Shown here in pieces: positions 41,118 through 50,048 of a stretch of 64,000 nt of DNA. Source of the stretch: Clostridium felsineum DSM 794 (GTDB taxonomy: Bacteria > Bacillota > Clostridia > Clostridiales > Clostridiaceae); contig NZ_CP096980.1 in the NCBI RefSeq assembly GCF_002006355.2, forward strand, positions 4,092,001 to 4,156,000. Reading direction: 5' to 3'. The notes under the pieces are model-generated. The model was not told the origin of the DNA. It searched no databases and saw only the letters and a list, made by a program, of their open reading frames with translations. Both the position numbers and the translations under genes were made by a program. Numbering within the stretch: position 1 is the stretch's first letter; each line of letters starts with the position of its first letter.

Positions 41118-41999
41118 CTATAAACTTGTTATGCTTTCTCTAAAACTTCTAAGTCTACTTTCAGGTGTATTATCAATTACACGTTGTAGTTTTGCAATCA
41201 TTTCATCCTTATCTCTGGGGATTTTTCCCACAATAGGTACTGCTATTGAAACATGTACAGCTTCAAATATAGTTGGTATTGCAAGCGTATTTATAAATTC
41301 CATCATTTCTTGAAGTTTTTCTACTTCTGTAGCTTCCTCAAACTCTCCTGTTTGTGCTTGTTTATATAATGGAGTACCTGGCATAAGAGTCAATGATGAG
41401 GCATAAATCATTGTTGGTTTTAATCCGTTTAGAATTCTTGCTGAATCATGTGCATGTTTCATACCATATCCATGACCACCTAAACCATTTAGAAAATTAG
41501 CTACATATTTAAATCCTGCAGCATCCATCTTAAAGCACTGTTCTGTAATAAGTTCTGATGTGTAACCTTTATGCATCCTATTTAAGATCACATCATCACC
41601 AGATTCTATTCCAAAATAAGGATTACTATATCCTGCTTCACTTAAAGCACGAAGTTCCGTAATACTTTTATTTATAATATTATTTATTCTTGCATACCCT
41701 CCGATAGATTCCACTGTTGGTAGATATTCGTGAATAAGTTCCGCAATAGTCATAAGCTTATCATAACTTAATACAAACGGATCAGCTCCTTGCAAAAATA
41801 TTCTTTTAGCATTAAGATTCATGCTTCTAAGTTCTTTTAAATCCTCTTTAATTTCATCTATTGGTGATACTTTAAAGCTACTCTCTTTATAAAAAGAACA
41901 AAATGCACATTGATTATGAGTACTACATCCTGATGTTACTTGCAAATATGCCGATTGTGCTTCGTATGGCGGTCTATTAATTCCACTAGAAAAATGCAT
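41118..41999 (-). CDS. radical SAM protein with CX5CX2C cluster motif
   Basis: 293 residues. The iron-sulfur motif reads GCSTHNQCAFCSFYKESSF, which spaces the three Cys as C-x5-C-x2-C instead of the usual C-x3-C-x2-C. Downstream are RIFLQGADPFVLSYDKL, YFGIESGDD and NGLGGHGYGMKHAHDSARIL, the usual TIM-barrel elements. It resembles the B12-free Elp3/HemN-like group; substrate unknown. RBS GGAGG. Promoter and a 23-bp-armed palindrome lie upstream. Confidence 0.82.
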   Translation of the reverse strand: MHFSSGINRPPYEAQSAYLQVTSGCSTHNQCAFCSFYKESSFKVSPIDEIKEDLKELRSMNLNAKRIFLQGADPFVLSYDKLMTIAELIHEYLPTVESIGGYARINNIINKSITELRALSEAGYSNPYFGIESGDDVILNRMHKGYTSELITEQCFKMDAAGFKYVANFLNGLGGHGYGMKHAHDSARILNGLKPTMIYASSLTLMPGTPLYKQAQTGEFEEATEVEKLQEMMEFINTLAIPTIFEAVHVSIAVPIVGKIPRDKDEMIAKLQRVIDNTPESRLRSFRESITSL

Positions 42000-42121
42000 A
42001 AAATTTTACCTCCTAAAAACAAAAATGTCAGTTTACTAATTAATTACTTATAAACTGCTGCTATAAAACATTATAATTTTAAAATTGCACCAAATATTAA
42101 CTTTAATATTTTATGCAACCT

Positions 42122-42202
42122 TTATTAATCGATATTTATAGATTTTATTAATCTATAAATATCGATTAATAAAATAATAACAAACCTTTACTATGTTGTC
42201 AA
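42122..42202 (-). promoter_or_regulatory. strong promoter with a 51-bp palindrome at its start site
   Basis: Minus strand: TTGACA (42202-42197), 17 bp, TATTAT (42179-42174), both near consensus. Directly downstream, arms of 23 bases (42172-42150 and 42144-42122) flank TTATT. Each arm is itself AATC-N10-GATT, so this could be a double operator for a repressor such as the nearby ArsR protein, or a 5' stabilising hairpin. It drives the radical SAM gene. Confidence 0.6.
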
Positions 42203-42253
42203 CTAAAAATCTATAAATCTGAAATTAATTCCTCTATTAAAAAATTTAGAAGC

Positions 42254-42367
42254 TTAAATCCTACAAGATTTATAATAAGAGCTTTCTTTAATTGAATTAT
42301 GAATATCTTCTACTGTTTCAAGTCTAACAACTATAATATCTTCAAATTTTCTATATATTCCTATCTG
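42254..42367 (-). pseudogene. short protein-like remnant, family unknown
   Basis: An open frame without start codon reads QIGIYRKFEDIIVVRL then ETVEDIHNSIKESSYYK and ends at TAA 42254. The amino-acid usage looks protein-like, and it lies between the radical SAM promoter and the flavodoxin-like gene. I do not recognise the family. The rest of 42000-42413 is leader and promoter. Confidence 0.25.
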
Positions 42368-42413
42368 TTATTTTATTTATACTTTAAAGCTAATAAGATT
42401 ATTAACTTATATT

Positions 42414-43040
42414 TTATCTAATAAACCCAGTATATACTCTTCTTTCTTCTACAGGATAATTTATGCCATTCTCTTTAGAACATTTTAATGCTTTTAATAG
42501 CCATGCCATATTTCTACCTAATGTCCTCATTAATTGCATACCCATTTTATCTTGAATTACTTCTTCTGGAGTACTGCCATGAACCATGTTCCAATATGTG
42601 GATGGTACCATAATCATTCTTGAGTATCCTATATATTTATTCAATTGATCATAAGCGGCAGTTGTACCTGATCTCCATGCAGATACAACATTAGCTGCTG
42701 GTTTATAAGCAAATACAGAACTTCCTGCATAATTTACTCTATCTAAAATAGCAGTAAATGCCCCATTTGCTGATGCAAAATAAACAGGTGATCCAAAAAT
42801 AAAACCATCTGATTCTTTTGCTTTTTCGATAATTTCATTTACAGGATCATCATTAAAAATACACTTATTATTATTGAATGCACACTTATTACATCCAATA
42901 CACCCTCTAATTGGCTTATTACCAATATAATATATTTCAGTTTCTACTTCCTCATTTTCTAATTCCTTGGCCACTTCACTTAACGCAGTATATGTACATC
43001 CCTTTTTATTAGGACTGCCATTGATTAGTAACACTTTCAT
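42414..43040 (-). CDS. flavodoxin-fold NADPH-dependent FMN reductase/iron-sulfur flavoprotein-like
   Basis: 208 residues, paralogue of the protein at 39557-40186: FMN loop LLINGSPNKKGCTYTAL, cysteine cluster CIGCNKCAFNNNKC, and GFIFGSPVYFASANGAFTAI. The Cys spacing differs by one residue from its paralogue. Likely an electron-transfer or reductase flavoprotein. RBS AAGGAGGAAG. Just upstream is a decayed flavin-reductase gene, suggesting a former redox operon. Confidence 0.85.
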   Translation of the reverse strand: MKVLLINGSPNKKGCTYTALSEVAKELENEEVETEIYYIGNKPIRGCIGCNKCAFNNNKCIFNDDPVNEIIEKAKESDGFIFGSPVYFASANGAFTAILDRVNYAGSSVFAYKPAANVVSAWRSGTTAAYDQLNKYIGYSRMIMVPSTYWNMVHGSTPEEVIQDKMGMQLMRTLGRNMAWLLKALKCSKENGINYPVEERRVYTGFIR

Positions 43041-43089
43041 AATTATAACTTCCTCCTTATATAATCTTTATTAAGTATATATTTACAGC

Positions 43090-43243
43090 CACATTCACAA
43101 AAGATCATAACCCAAATATACCAGTTACGCTTTCCGTATCATGCTCCATAAACAGCACCAAGATGTCCCCATCATGCTGTCATGGTATTATTTTTTTCAT
43201 TACCAGCTGTAATAAACAACCATCCATAAGATATATTGTCCAT
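43090..43243 (-). pseudogene. remnant of a flavin-reductase-domain protein
   Basis: From ATG 43243 the frame reads MDNISYGWLFITAGNEKNNT, then MTA, stop, WGHLGAVYGA, stop, YGKRNWYIW. The block SYGWxxITAGxxxxxNxMTASWGxxGxxxxK is the N-terminal signature of flavin reductase-like proteins. Two in-frame stops and loss of the rest show decay. The remainder of 43041-43419 holds nothing I can name. Confidence 0.55.
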
Positions 43244-43419
43244 AATTTTATAAGTACTCACATTTTTATTAGTTACTTAAATTTCCTAACATTTTCATTT
43301 AATTTCCAATAACTCAGTTCAAAACTATTGGAATAATATACAAAATGCAAAAATGGCAACACTAAAAAAATCTAAATTGAAATTTACAATTTTGGATTAA
43401 ATTTTATATTAGCACAGCC

Positions 43420-44709
43420 TCATATATCAAAAGTTATTTGTATATATTTGGGAGCACAAAGTGCATCAACAATTAATTTTGTTAACTTTGTTATTGGCGG
43501 AATATTTATTGTTATTCCATTCGAAGATCTTGTAACAAAACCTCTTATGTTTCCAATAGTCTTTACTAAACCTCTTACACTTATATTTTCTAGCTTTGTT
43601 CCATATAAAACTGTAGATTTGAACCAACTTACAAGATTATGAGTTATAAATACTAACCATAAAAATCCGTAAATACCATAAAATTTTGAAGTTCTAAGAT
43701 TTTTTATATGATATACGTTTTTAGCCATCTTAAAAAATGCTTCTATAGTTTGACGTTTATTATAAAAATGAAAAATTTCTACTACATTCATGTCATTAAC
43801 ACTTATATTTGTTACAAGAAAGGAATATTTTAAATTTCCCTTTTTAGATAATGTCTGAACTAAAATATATCTAACACCATTAGTTTTAGGAAGTTCATAT
43901 ACCAAAGCTGACTCGTCAGCTTGAATATACTCTGAATAGTCTATATTTTTTGCAATATTGCTTGCTGTTTTTGGTGAGTATCCCTTTGTAACAAATTTTA
44001 AATTTGGTATTGAAATTAGTTTTTCAATATTATCAGTTGAACCATATCCACTATCAGTTCTTAATATTAATTTACCATTATAAAGCTGTTCCTTATATTT
44101 TGATATTATCGCATTCAATAAATCATCATAATGATCTGTACAATGGGTATTCCCTGAATCTAAAAACATTGCTACTGTTTCAGAATGTTCACCAGTAAAA
44201 GCTACAGAAAGTTGATATCCTCTTTGATTCTTTTTCTTTGAAAAATAACCTTTTTCAGCTAATTCAAAAGATTTACCGTTAGCAATAAGCCCTGTTTGGT
44301 CACAGTCTACCACTACTTTCGTACACGAATTAATGGAATTGCTGTGATTCATAAAAAGATTATGATGAATATCCTGTAGTTGGTTTATACTTTCAGAATC
44401 AAAACGTCTGATTAACTCGTTAATTTGTGATTGATCTGGTGCTTTATCCATATTAAACATATTTAGAGCAAGTTTTTCTACCGCAAGCTTTTCATTAATA
44501 TCCTTGGTTGTTTCACAACCAATTATAATAGACATCATAGTCGTAATAAGTTTTTGGGATACAGAGTATTTTACTTTCTTCATATTAAGTTTGAAATTTT
44601 CAAATGCCTTGAAAACTTCAAGTTTAGATCCAAATTGCAGTACTGAAATTAACCAAGTGGAAGTAGTTTCTTCTTTACAGTTATCTTGAGTGAAGTTAAA
44701 ATTATTCAT
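43420..44709 (-). CDS. DDE transposase, IS1380/IS4-superfamily
   Basis: 429 residues, intact. DDE-type core: VVVDCDQTGLIANGKSF with the first Asp, LILRTDSGYGSTDNIEKL with the second, and YNKRQTIEAFFKMAKNVYH carrying the Glu. The layout matches IS1380-like transposases of Firmicutes, but IS4 relatives are close, so the family is tentative. No neat terminal repeats could be defined in the flanks (43300-43419, 44710-44900). Confidence 0.85.
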   Translation of the reverse strand: MNNFNFTQDNCKEETTSTWLISVLQFGSKLEVFKAFENFKLNMKKVKYSVSQKLITTMMSIIIGCETTKDINEKLAVEKLALNMFNMDKAPDQSQINELIRRFDSESINQLQDIHHNLFMNHSNSINSCTKVVVDCDQTGLIANGKSFELAEKGYFSKKKNQRGYQLSVAFTGEHSETVAMFLDSGNTHCTDHYDDLLNAIISKYKEQLYNGKLILRTDSGYGSTDNIEKLISIPNLKFVTKGYSPKTASNIAKNIDYSEYIQADESALVYELPKTNGVRYILVQTLSKKGNLKYSFLVTNISVNDMNVVEIFHFYNKRQTIEAFFKMAKNVYHIKNLRTSKFYGIYGFLWLVFITHNLVSWFKSTVLYGTKLENISVRGLVKTIGNIRGFVTRSSNGITINIPPITKLTKLIVDALCAPKYIQITFDI

Positions 44710-44917
44710 AGGATAATACCTGCCTTTCTTAATTTTTTCTGTGGTAAGAAAATTATAACTTAAGGCTTGGTATTATCTATTATTTATTTTTTGGAAACTA
44801 TAATTTGGCAAATGTATAAGTTTAGTTTGTACGAAACTTAGGTAGTTAGTTATATTTTTATAACCTTAGATTTTCCTATTAGGAACTCTACAACTTTCTC
44901 TAATTTCTTTTTCAATA

Positions 44918-45733
44918 TTAATAATCACTTGAAAGCTTCCTATAAATTTTATAATCTAAATCTTTAAATACATTAAATATAACTCTATCAATCTTTGATT
45001 CATTTTCTTCTAAAAATTGTATCACTGTTTTTATTGCAATTTCAGCCGCCTTTTCATTTGGAAAGTGAAATTCACCTGTAGATATACAACAAAATGCTAT
45101 GGTCCTAACCCCATTTTGTACCGCACACCCTAAACAAGATTTATAACAAGAATGTAGAGCATCTTCAAGTTCTCTAGTCAATTTTGAACCCACAATAGGT
45201 CCTACAGTGTGTATAACATGTCTACATGGCAAATTATACCCTTTGGTAATCTTAGCTATTCCCGTTTTCTCTTCATGACCTTGTTTTTTCATTATACTAT
45301 AGCATTCATCACGAAGTTGTATTCCTGCTGCTGAATGTATTGCATTATCAATACACCCATGACATGGTGTAAAACATCCAAGCATTTGGGAATTGGCAGC
45401 ATTTACAATTGCATCCACTTGTAACCTTGTTATATCTCCCTGCCATATTGATATTTTATCTTTGAACGGTATCGATGCTTTAGGAAATTCCTCCTCTAAA
45501 CTTTGTATATCTGTAATCCTAACAATACCCTTTTCCTTAACCTGCTCATTTAAATATTCATTCTGAATACGTAAAAATTTTTCACTAACTTCTCCTGGCA
45601 TTCTAACATTCATAAGCGAACGTAATAATCTAGTACGTTCTATATAAGAATCAGGTATTTCCAAACCTATATATCTATCATCTTCTTTTATTAATTCCTT
45701 TATCAAAAAAAACACTTTTTCTTGTTGTTTCAT
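44918..45733 (-). CDS. zinc-type macrodomain protein (ADP-ribosyl hydrolase)
   Basis: 271 residues: an ~85-residue helical N-terminal region, then a macrodomain (about 90-265). WQGDITRLQVDAIVNAANS binds ADP-ribose. The insert MLGCFTPCHGCIDNAIHSAAG with two Cys and a His is the zinc-binding signature of the class that travels with SirTM sirtuins. ISTGEFHFPNEKAAEIA is the second ribose loop. It removes ADP-ribose from proteins. Last gene of the operon starting at 50705; the SirTM gene lies in the next operon upstream at 53043. Confidence 0.9.
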   Translation of the reverse strand: MKQQEKVFFLIKELIKEDDRYIGLEIPDSYIERTRLLRSLMNVRMPGEVSEKFLRIQNEYLNEQVKEKGIVRITDIQSLEEEFPKASIPFKDKISIWQGDITRLQVDAIVNAANSQMLGCFTPCHGCIDNAIHSAAGIQLRDECYSIMKKQGHEEKTGIAKITKGYNLPCRHVIHTVGPIVGSKLTRELEDALHSCYKSCLGCAVQNGVRTIAFCCISTGEFHFPNEKAAEIAIKTVIQFLEENESKIDRVIFNVFKDLDYKIYRKLSSDY

Positions 45734-45764
45734 CCATTATCACCTACTTTCAAAAATTCAATAC

Positions 45765-46691
45765 TTAAAGTAGTGTTACTTGCCTGTCTATAAAGCTTGC
45801 CTGCTTTGCATCTTTTATTATATCGCCATCCATATTTCCACCAAGTAGAAATGGTGATTTAGAATTATGCATTTTCATATTATTAACCACTGTTCTATGA
45901 TTATAGTTTGCATAACAATATACGCAACCATGTCCACATGTGTTATATGCTCCAATATCGTTTTGAAGCAAGCAATTACATCCACCTCTAGAAGATTTCC
46001 TTTTATGTATTTTTAGTTTACTTCCCATTGCACGTTCAATTATTGGCTGTGTCATACAACCACTACAATCAACTCCATACTTTGCTAAATCATCACCTTC
46101 AAAACATGTTCTAATCTGGATATTATATTTTTTGCCTATACGTACAAATTCTTTTCCAATTGTTTCACGTTCCTCTTTTGTAACTGGTTTAACACCTGTG
46201 AAATTACGCTTTGTCTTTTCGTATAAATCAACAAAACTAATAACACAGTCATGTGTATATCCTTCCAAATTTTTCGCCATTTTTTCAAAGTTCTCTATGT
46301 GACTTTCCAGTGTGTATTTTTTTGTAATAAAAATAGGATCATATCTCCAACCAATGGCATTTACTCCAACAATAGCTGAAAGCTTTTTAAAATTTTCCAT
46401 TACTTTCTCCTTATCTGGCACATTAGGTTCAATTTCCTTACCATAAGGCGTAATAGTTACAAACCAAAACTGTTTAAATTCATCAAGTTCATGAATTCTA
46501 GATAACATTGGTTCTGGATTTTTTGTACAAAAAGATAAACAGTCAACTACATCGGGTGTCAATTTATATTTTGTAACTTGCTCCTTATAATATGGATTTC
46601 TTACCAAAACATATCCTGCTTTAATTCTATTAAAAAACCATTCACTAAAATATGCAGGAATATCAGTCCTACTACCTGTATTTATTATCAT
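45765..46691 (-). CDS. DUF1848 family protein
   Basis: 308 residues. IINTGSRTDIPAYFSEWFFN at the N-terminus and VRNPYYKEQVTKYKLTP are typical of DUF1848. The C-terminal Cys-rich block GGCNCLLQNDIGAYNTCGHG followed by CVYCYANYN is Fe-S or radical-SAM-like (CxHxCxYCYA). Biochemical role not known to me. It lies 31 bases upstream of the macrodomain gene and is co-transcribed with it. Confidence 0.85.
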   Translation of the reverse strand: MIINTGSRTDIPAYFSEWFFNRIKAGYVLVRNPYYKEQVTKYKLTPDVVDCLSFCTKNPEPMLSRIHELDEFKQFWFVTITPYGKEIEPNVPDKEKVMENFKKLSAIVGVNAIGWRYDPIFITKKYTLESHIENFEKMAKNLEGYTHDCVISFVDLYEKTKRNFTGVKPVTKEERETIGKEFVRIGKKYNIQIRTCFEGDDLAKYGVDCSGCMTQPIIERAMGSKLKIHKRKSSRGGCNCLLQNDIGAYNTCGHGCVYCYANYNHRTVVNNMKMHNSKSPFLLGGNMDGDIIKDAKQASFIDRQVTLL

Positions 46692-46731
46692 TCTTTATCA
46701 TACCTCCACTTGATTTTCATTAAACTATGTA

Positions 46732-47694
46732 CTAATTAACAACCACAATTTTTCCATTAGCAACATTACGCTCCATTAACACATGTGCTTTATTAATCTC
46801 ATCTAAAGAAAAGACCTTTGCTATAGGAACTTCAATTTTATGTTTTTCAATATGTTTAAATAGACTAACGATTATATCTTCTTTAATATTCTGACTATCA
46901 AACTGTGTAAAATACGCACCTGAAGGTATATCAACCATAGGCTCAAAATTCTTTACTACCCATTCACCACCTAATATACCTATCATACATAAAACACCTT
47001 TTTCTGAAAGTAATTTTAAAGAATTTTTTAATGTTACTGTACCTACTAATTCTAGGATTTTATTTACTCCCTTAGGGAAAATAGAATATAGCTGTTGTAC
47101 TATACTTGAATCATCTATTAATACAAAGTCTGCACCATATTTTTTTAAAAGTTCTACTTTATCTTTGTTTCTTGTCGTTGAAATAACAGTAGCGCCTATA
47201 CTCTTAGCTAGCTGAAGTGCCGCTAAACCAACAGAACTAGTTCCACCTCGTATTAATAAACTTTCTCCTTGATTAATACTTAAAACATCAAAAAGTGATG
47301 CATATGCAGTATAATACATTTCAGGAATTGCCGCCATTTTCATCCACGGCATATCGTTATTCACAGGATACACCTGATTAGTTGGAATAAGTGCATACTC
47401 TGCATAACTTCCATCAAAATCTCTCCCTAAACCTCCCATCATGGAAACAACACGCTGCCCTTTTTTATAAGAACTATCTGATGGATTTTCAATCTCTCCT
47501 ACACATTCTATTCCTATAATTCTTGGAAGTCTTACTGATGGAGAATCTCCTTGTCTTGTATATATCTCTGATCTATTTATTCCAAAGCCCTTAATTTTCA
47601 CAAGTACCCAACCCGACTTCACTTTAGGTATAGGTACTTCTCTTACGCTTAATTCCTCCGCTTTACATGGTTTTTCTAATACAACCGCCTTCAT
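46732..47694 (-). CDS. MDR-family (quinone oxidoreductase-like) dehydrogenase
   Basis: 320 residues: GroES-like N-terminal domain (LVKIKGFGINRSEIYTRQGD, PRIIGIECVGEI) and Rossmann domain (LLIRGGTSSVGLAALQLAKS, ATVISTTRNKDKVELLKKYG). There are no structural-zinc cysteines, so it is a zinc-free NADPH quinone-reductase/enone-reductase type. RBS AGGAGAA. A paralogue at 52058-53026 belongs to the SirTM operon, which ties the two operons together. Confidence 0.85.
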   Translation of the reverse strand: MKAVVLEKPCKAEELSVREVPIPKVKSGWVLVKIKGFGINRSEIYTRQGDSPSVRLPRIIGIECVGEIENPSDSSYKKGQRVVSMMGGLGRDFDGSYAEYALIPTNQVYPVNNDMPWMKMAAIPEMYYTAYASLFDVLSINQGESLLIRGGTSSVGLAALQLAKSIGATVISTTRNKDKVELLKKYGADFVLIDDSSIVQQLYSIFPKGVNKILELVGTVTLKNSLKLLSEKGVLCMIGILGGEWVVKNFEPMVDIPSGAYFTQFDSQNIKEDIIVSLFKHIEKHKIEVPIAKVFSLDEINKAHVLMERNVANGKIVVVN

Positions 47695-47725
47695 TTTACA
47701 ATTTCTCCTTTTAAATAAACACTTT

Positions 47726-48340
47726 TTAAACTTTATATATTTTTTCTATCCGGCTTAATATACCATTAACACTTATTGCCAATGCTGCTGCTAATATGCT
47801 TCCCCATAATATCTCTGGACCATCTAAAGTTCTAAGACCATCAAATAGAATACTACCAAGACCACCCGCATTTATTGATGCAGCTATGGTTGCAATACCA
47901 ATAGTAGAAACCACTGCTAAACGTACTCCTGTAAAAAGTGCTTTCTTAGCTAATGGCAGTCTTATTTTAAATAATATTTGCATATTGCTCATACCCATAC
48001 CAGTTGCTGCTTCAATAATTGATGGTTGAATTTCATTTAATGCTTCAATAAAATTACGTAGTAGTAAATACTGATTATAAAAAACTAAAACTATTATAGC
48101 TGTCTCTTGACCTAATCCTGTAAGAGGAATCAATATAGCAAAAAGCGCTAAACTAGGTATAGAATAAATAACAGAAAATACATATATGAATATTTTAGAT
48201 AATACTTTAGAGTACATTGATAATACAGTTAATACTGCTGCTATAAAAATAGAGATTATTAGAGTTATAATTGTTATCTCCAAATGTTCTAACAGTGCTG
48301 TACTTAATTCATCTAAATGATTTATTGCATATTCTATCAC
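47726..48340 (-). CDS. osmoprotectant ABC transporter permease, OpuCB/OpuCD-like
   Basis: 204 residues with about five to six helices and the binding-protein-dependent permease motif EAATGMGMSNMQILFKIRLP. GTG 48340 is chosen: GGGAGGA 6 bases ahead, and it overlaps the ATPase stop codon by four bases. With the second permease it forms the membrane channel of a quaternary-amine or related importer. Confidence 0.85.
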   Translation of the reverse strand: MIEYAINHLDELSTALLEHLEITIITLIISIFIAAVLTVLSMYSKVLSKIFIYVFSVIYSIPSLALFAILIPLTGLGQETAIIVLVFYNQYLLLRNFIEALNEIQPSIIEAATGMGMSNMQILFKIRLPLAKKALFTGVRLAVVSTIGIATIAASINAGGLGSILFDGLRTLDGPEILWGSILAAALAISVNGILSRIEKIYKV

Positions 48341-49107
48341 CCTAATTCCTCCCAAAACTGTTCCTGCTTTCGAGATGATGTAATTAATGATGCTACAAAA
48401 TCATCTGAAGGATTCCTTACAATATTTCTTGGTGTATCAAATTGGCATATAACACCTTTATTCATAATAATTACTCTTGCTCCCATTTTAAAAGCTTCAT
48501 TTATATCATGTGTAACAAATAAAAATGTCTGTTTTAATGCTTTATGAATACGTAGAAGTTCATCCTGAAGATTCATTCTATTAATTGCATCAATAGCACC
48601 AAAAGGTTCATCTAAAAGCATAATTTTAGGATTAATTGCTAGTGCTCTAGCAAGCCCAACCCTCTGCTGTTGCCCTCCTGACAATTGTGCTGGATATCTT
48701 TTTTTAAATTCATTGTAATCTAATCCTACTAGCTGCAACAATTCCTCAACTCTAGCTTCAATTTTTTCTTTTTTCCATTTTAAAAGCTTTGGTACTGTAG
48801 CAATATTATCTGCTATTGTCATATGAGGAAAAAGTCCTACCTGTTGAATTACATACCCTATACTTCTTCTTAAATTAACAACATCTATCTCTTTTATATC
48901 TTTGCCGAATATACTTATTTTGCCATTAGTTGGCTCATATAATCGATTAATCATTTTTAGCAATGTAGTTTTTCCACAACCTGAGGATCCAAGTACAGTA
49001 ATAAATTCTCCTTCTTCAATAGTAAAACTCACATTATTCACTGCACTATATCCTGCATTATTAAATTTTTTACATACATCATTGAACTCTATTGCTGTAT
49101 TGGACAT
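48337..49107 (-). CDS. osmoprotectant ABC transporter ATPase, OpuCA-like without CBS domains
   Basis: 256 residues: Walker A VLGSSGCGKTTLLKMI, Q-loop IQQVGLFPHMT, signature LSGGQQQRVGLARAL, Walker B IMLLDEPFGAID, H-loop FVTHDINEAF. OpuCA-type ATPases usually carry a C-terminal CBS pair sensing ionic strength; this one ends soon after the ATPase domain, so osmotic gating may be absent. RBS AGGAGGA. Confidence 0.9.
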   Translation of the reverse strand: MSNTAIEFNDVCKKFNNAGYSAVNNVSFTIEEGEFITVLGSSGCGKTTLLKMINRLYEPTNGKISIFGKDIKEIDVVNLRRSIGYVIQQVGLFPHMTIADNIATVPKLLKWKKEKIEARVEELLQLVGLDYNEFKKRYPAQLSGGQQQRVGLARALAINPKIMLLDEPFGAIDAINRMNLQDELLRIHKALKQTFLFVTHDINEAFKMGARVIIMNKGVICQFDTPRNIVRNPSDDFVASLITSSRKQEQFWEELG

Positions 49108-49127
49108 ATTATCCTCCTGTATCTTAA

Positions 49128-50039
49128 TTATTTAATTGATTTATTATAAAAATCTTTTGCTACTTTTTTATAATCTTCTTTTTCAACATCAACTTTTGCA
49201 TTTAATGCTGTGACTGTTTTTGTATCTAATTTTGAACTTACTTTATTTATAATATTTGCAATATCTGGATGTGATTTTAATACATTGTCACGTATAACCG
49301 GTGCTAGGTTATATGGTGGCCATACATGTTTATCATCTTCTAATAAAGTAAACTCTTTTGTATTAACTAATTGTCCTTCAGTTGTATATGCTGGTGCAAC
49401 ATCGGCCTCATTTTTTTTCAAGATTTCATATTTTAGACCGTTGTCGTATACTTTTGATGATTTCCAATTAAACTTTCCATATACTCTTTCCAATGCTGGA
49501 ATTCCATCTTCTCTTTGATCAACTTCTCCCTGTGATGCAAATCTAATTTCACTTGCATGCTTCTGTAAATCTGAAATTTTAGTAATACCTAGTTTTTTTG
49601 ATAAATCTGTACGTATAACAAGGCCTGCTCCATCATTAGCTTTCGAATAGTCTAGCCATGTAACCTTATATTTTTTTTCATAAGCTTCTTTTACTGTCTT
49701 ATAAACTTCATTTGGATCTGTGATTAAGTTCATCTTAAGAACTGCTAATAATCCTGTTCCTGTATATTCTGGATACATATCAATTTGGTTGTTAACAAGT
49801 GATGCGTGAATTACTGAACTTGCAATATTAGGTACTCTTTTTACTTTATACCCATCATTTTCTAACGCTAATGAATATATTTCTGACACAACTAAATTTT
49901 CAGTAAAGTCTTTTGAAGCAACACGAATAGTAGCATTTTTACTATTGTCCACATTATTTTTACTACCACATGCTGTCATAGATACAACTACTCCTATAAC
50001 CAAAAAACCTGCTATAAATCTTTTAATTCTAATTTTCAT
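49128..50039 (-). CDS. osmoprotectant-type substrate-binding lipoprotein (OpuAC/OpuCC-like)
   Basis: 303 residues. Lipoprotein signal with lipobox MTAC-G (about 22-26). Binding-protein fold: IRVASKDFTENLVVSEIYSL, YPEYTGTGLLA, then FASQGEVDQREDG, which is the QAT/glycine-betaine-binding family. Captures a quaternary amine or similar solute outside the cell for the adjacent permeases. ATG 50039 (AGGA 8 bases ahead) is preferred to ATG 50045. Confidence 0.88.
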   Translation of the reverse strand: MKIRIKRFIAGFLVIGVVVSMTACGSKNNVDNSKNATIRVASKDFTENLVVSEIYSLALENDGYKVKRVPNIASSVIHASLVNNQIDMYPEYTGTGLLAVLKMNLITDPNEVYKTVKEAYEKKYKVTWLDYSKANDGAGLVIRTDLSKKLGITKISDLQKHASEIRFASQGEVDQREDGIPALERVYGKFNWKSSKVYDNGLKYEILKKNEADVAPAYTTEGQLVNTKEFTLLEDDKHVWPPYNLAPVIRDNVLKSHPDIANIINKVSSKLDTKTVTALNAKVDVEKEDYKKVAKDFYNKSIK

Positions 50040-50048
50040 TTTCATATC

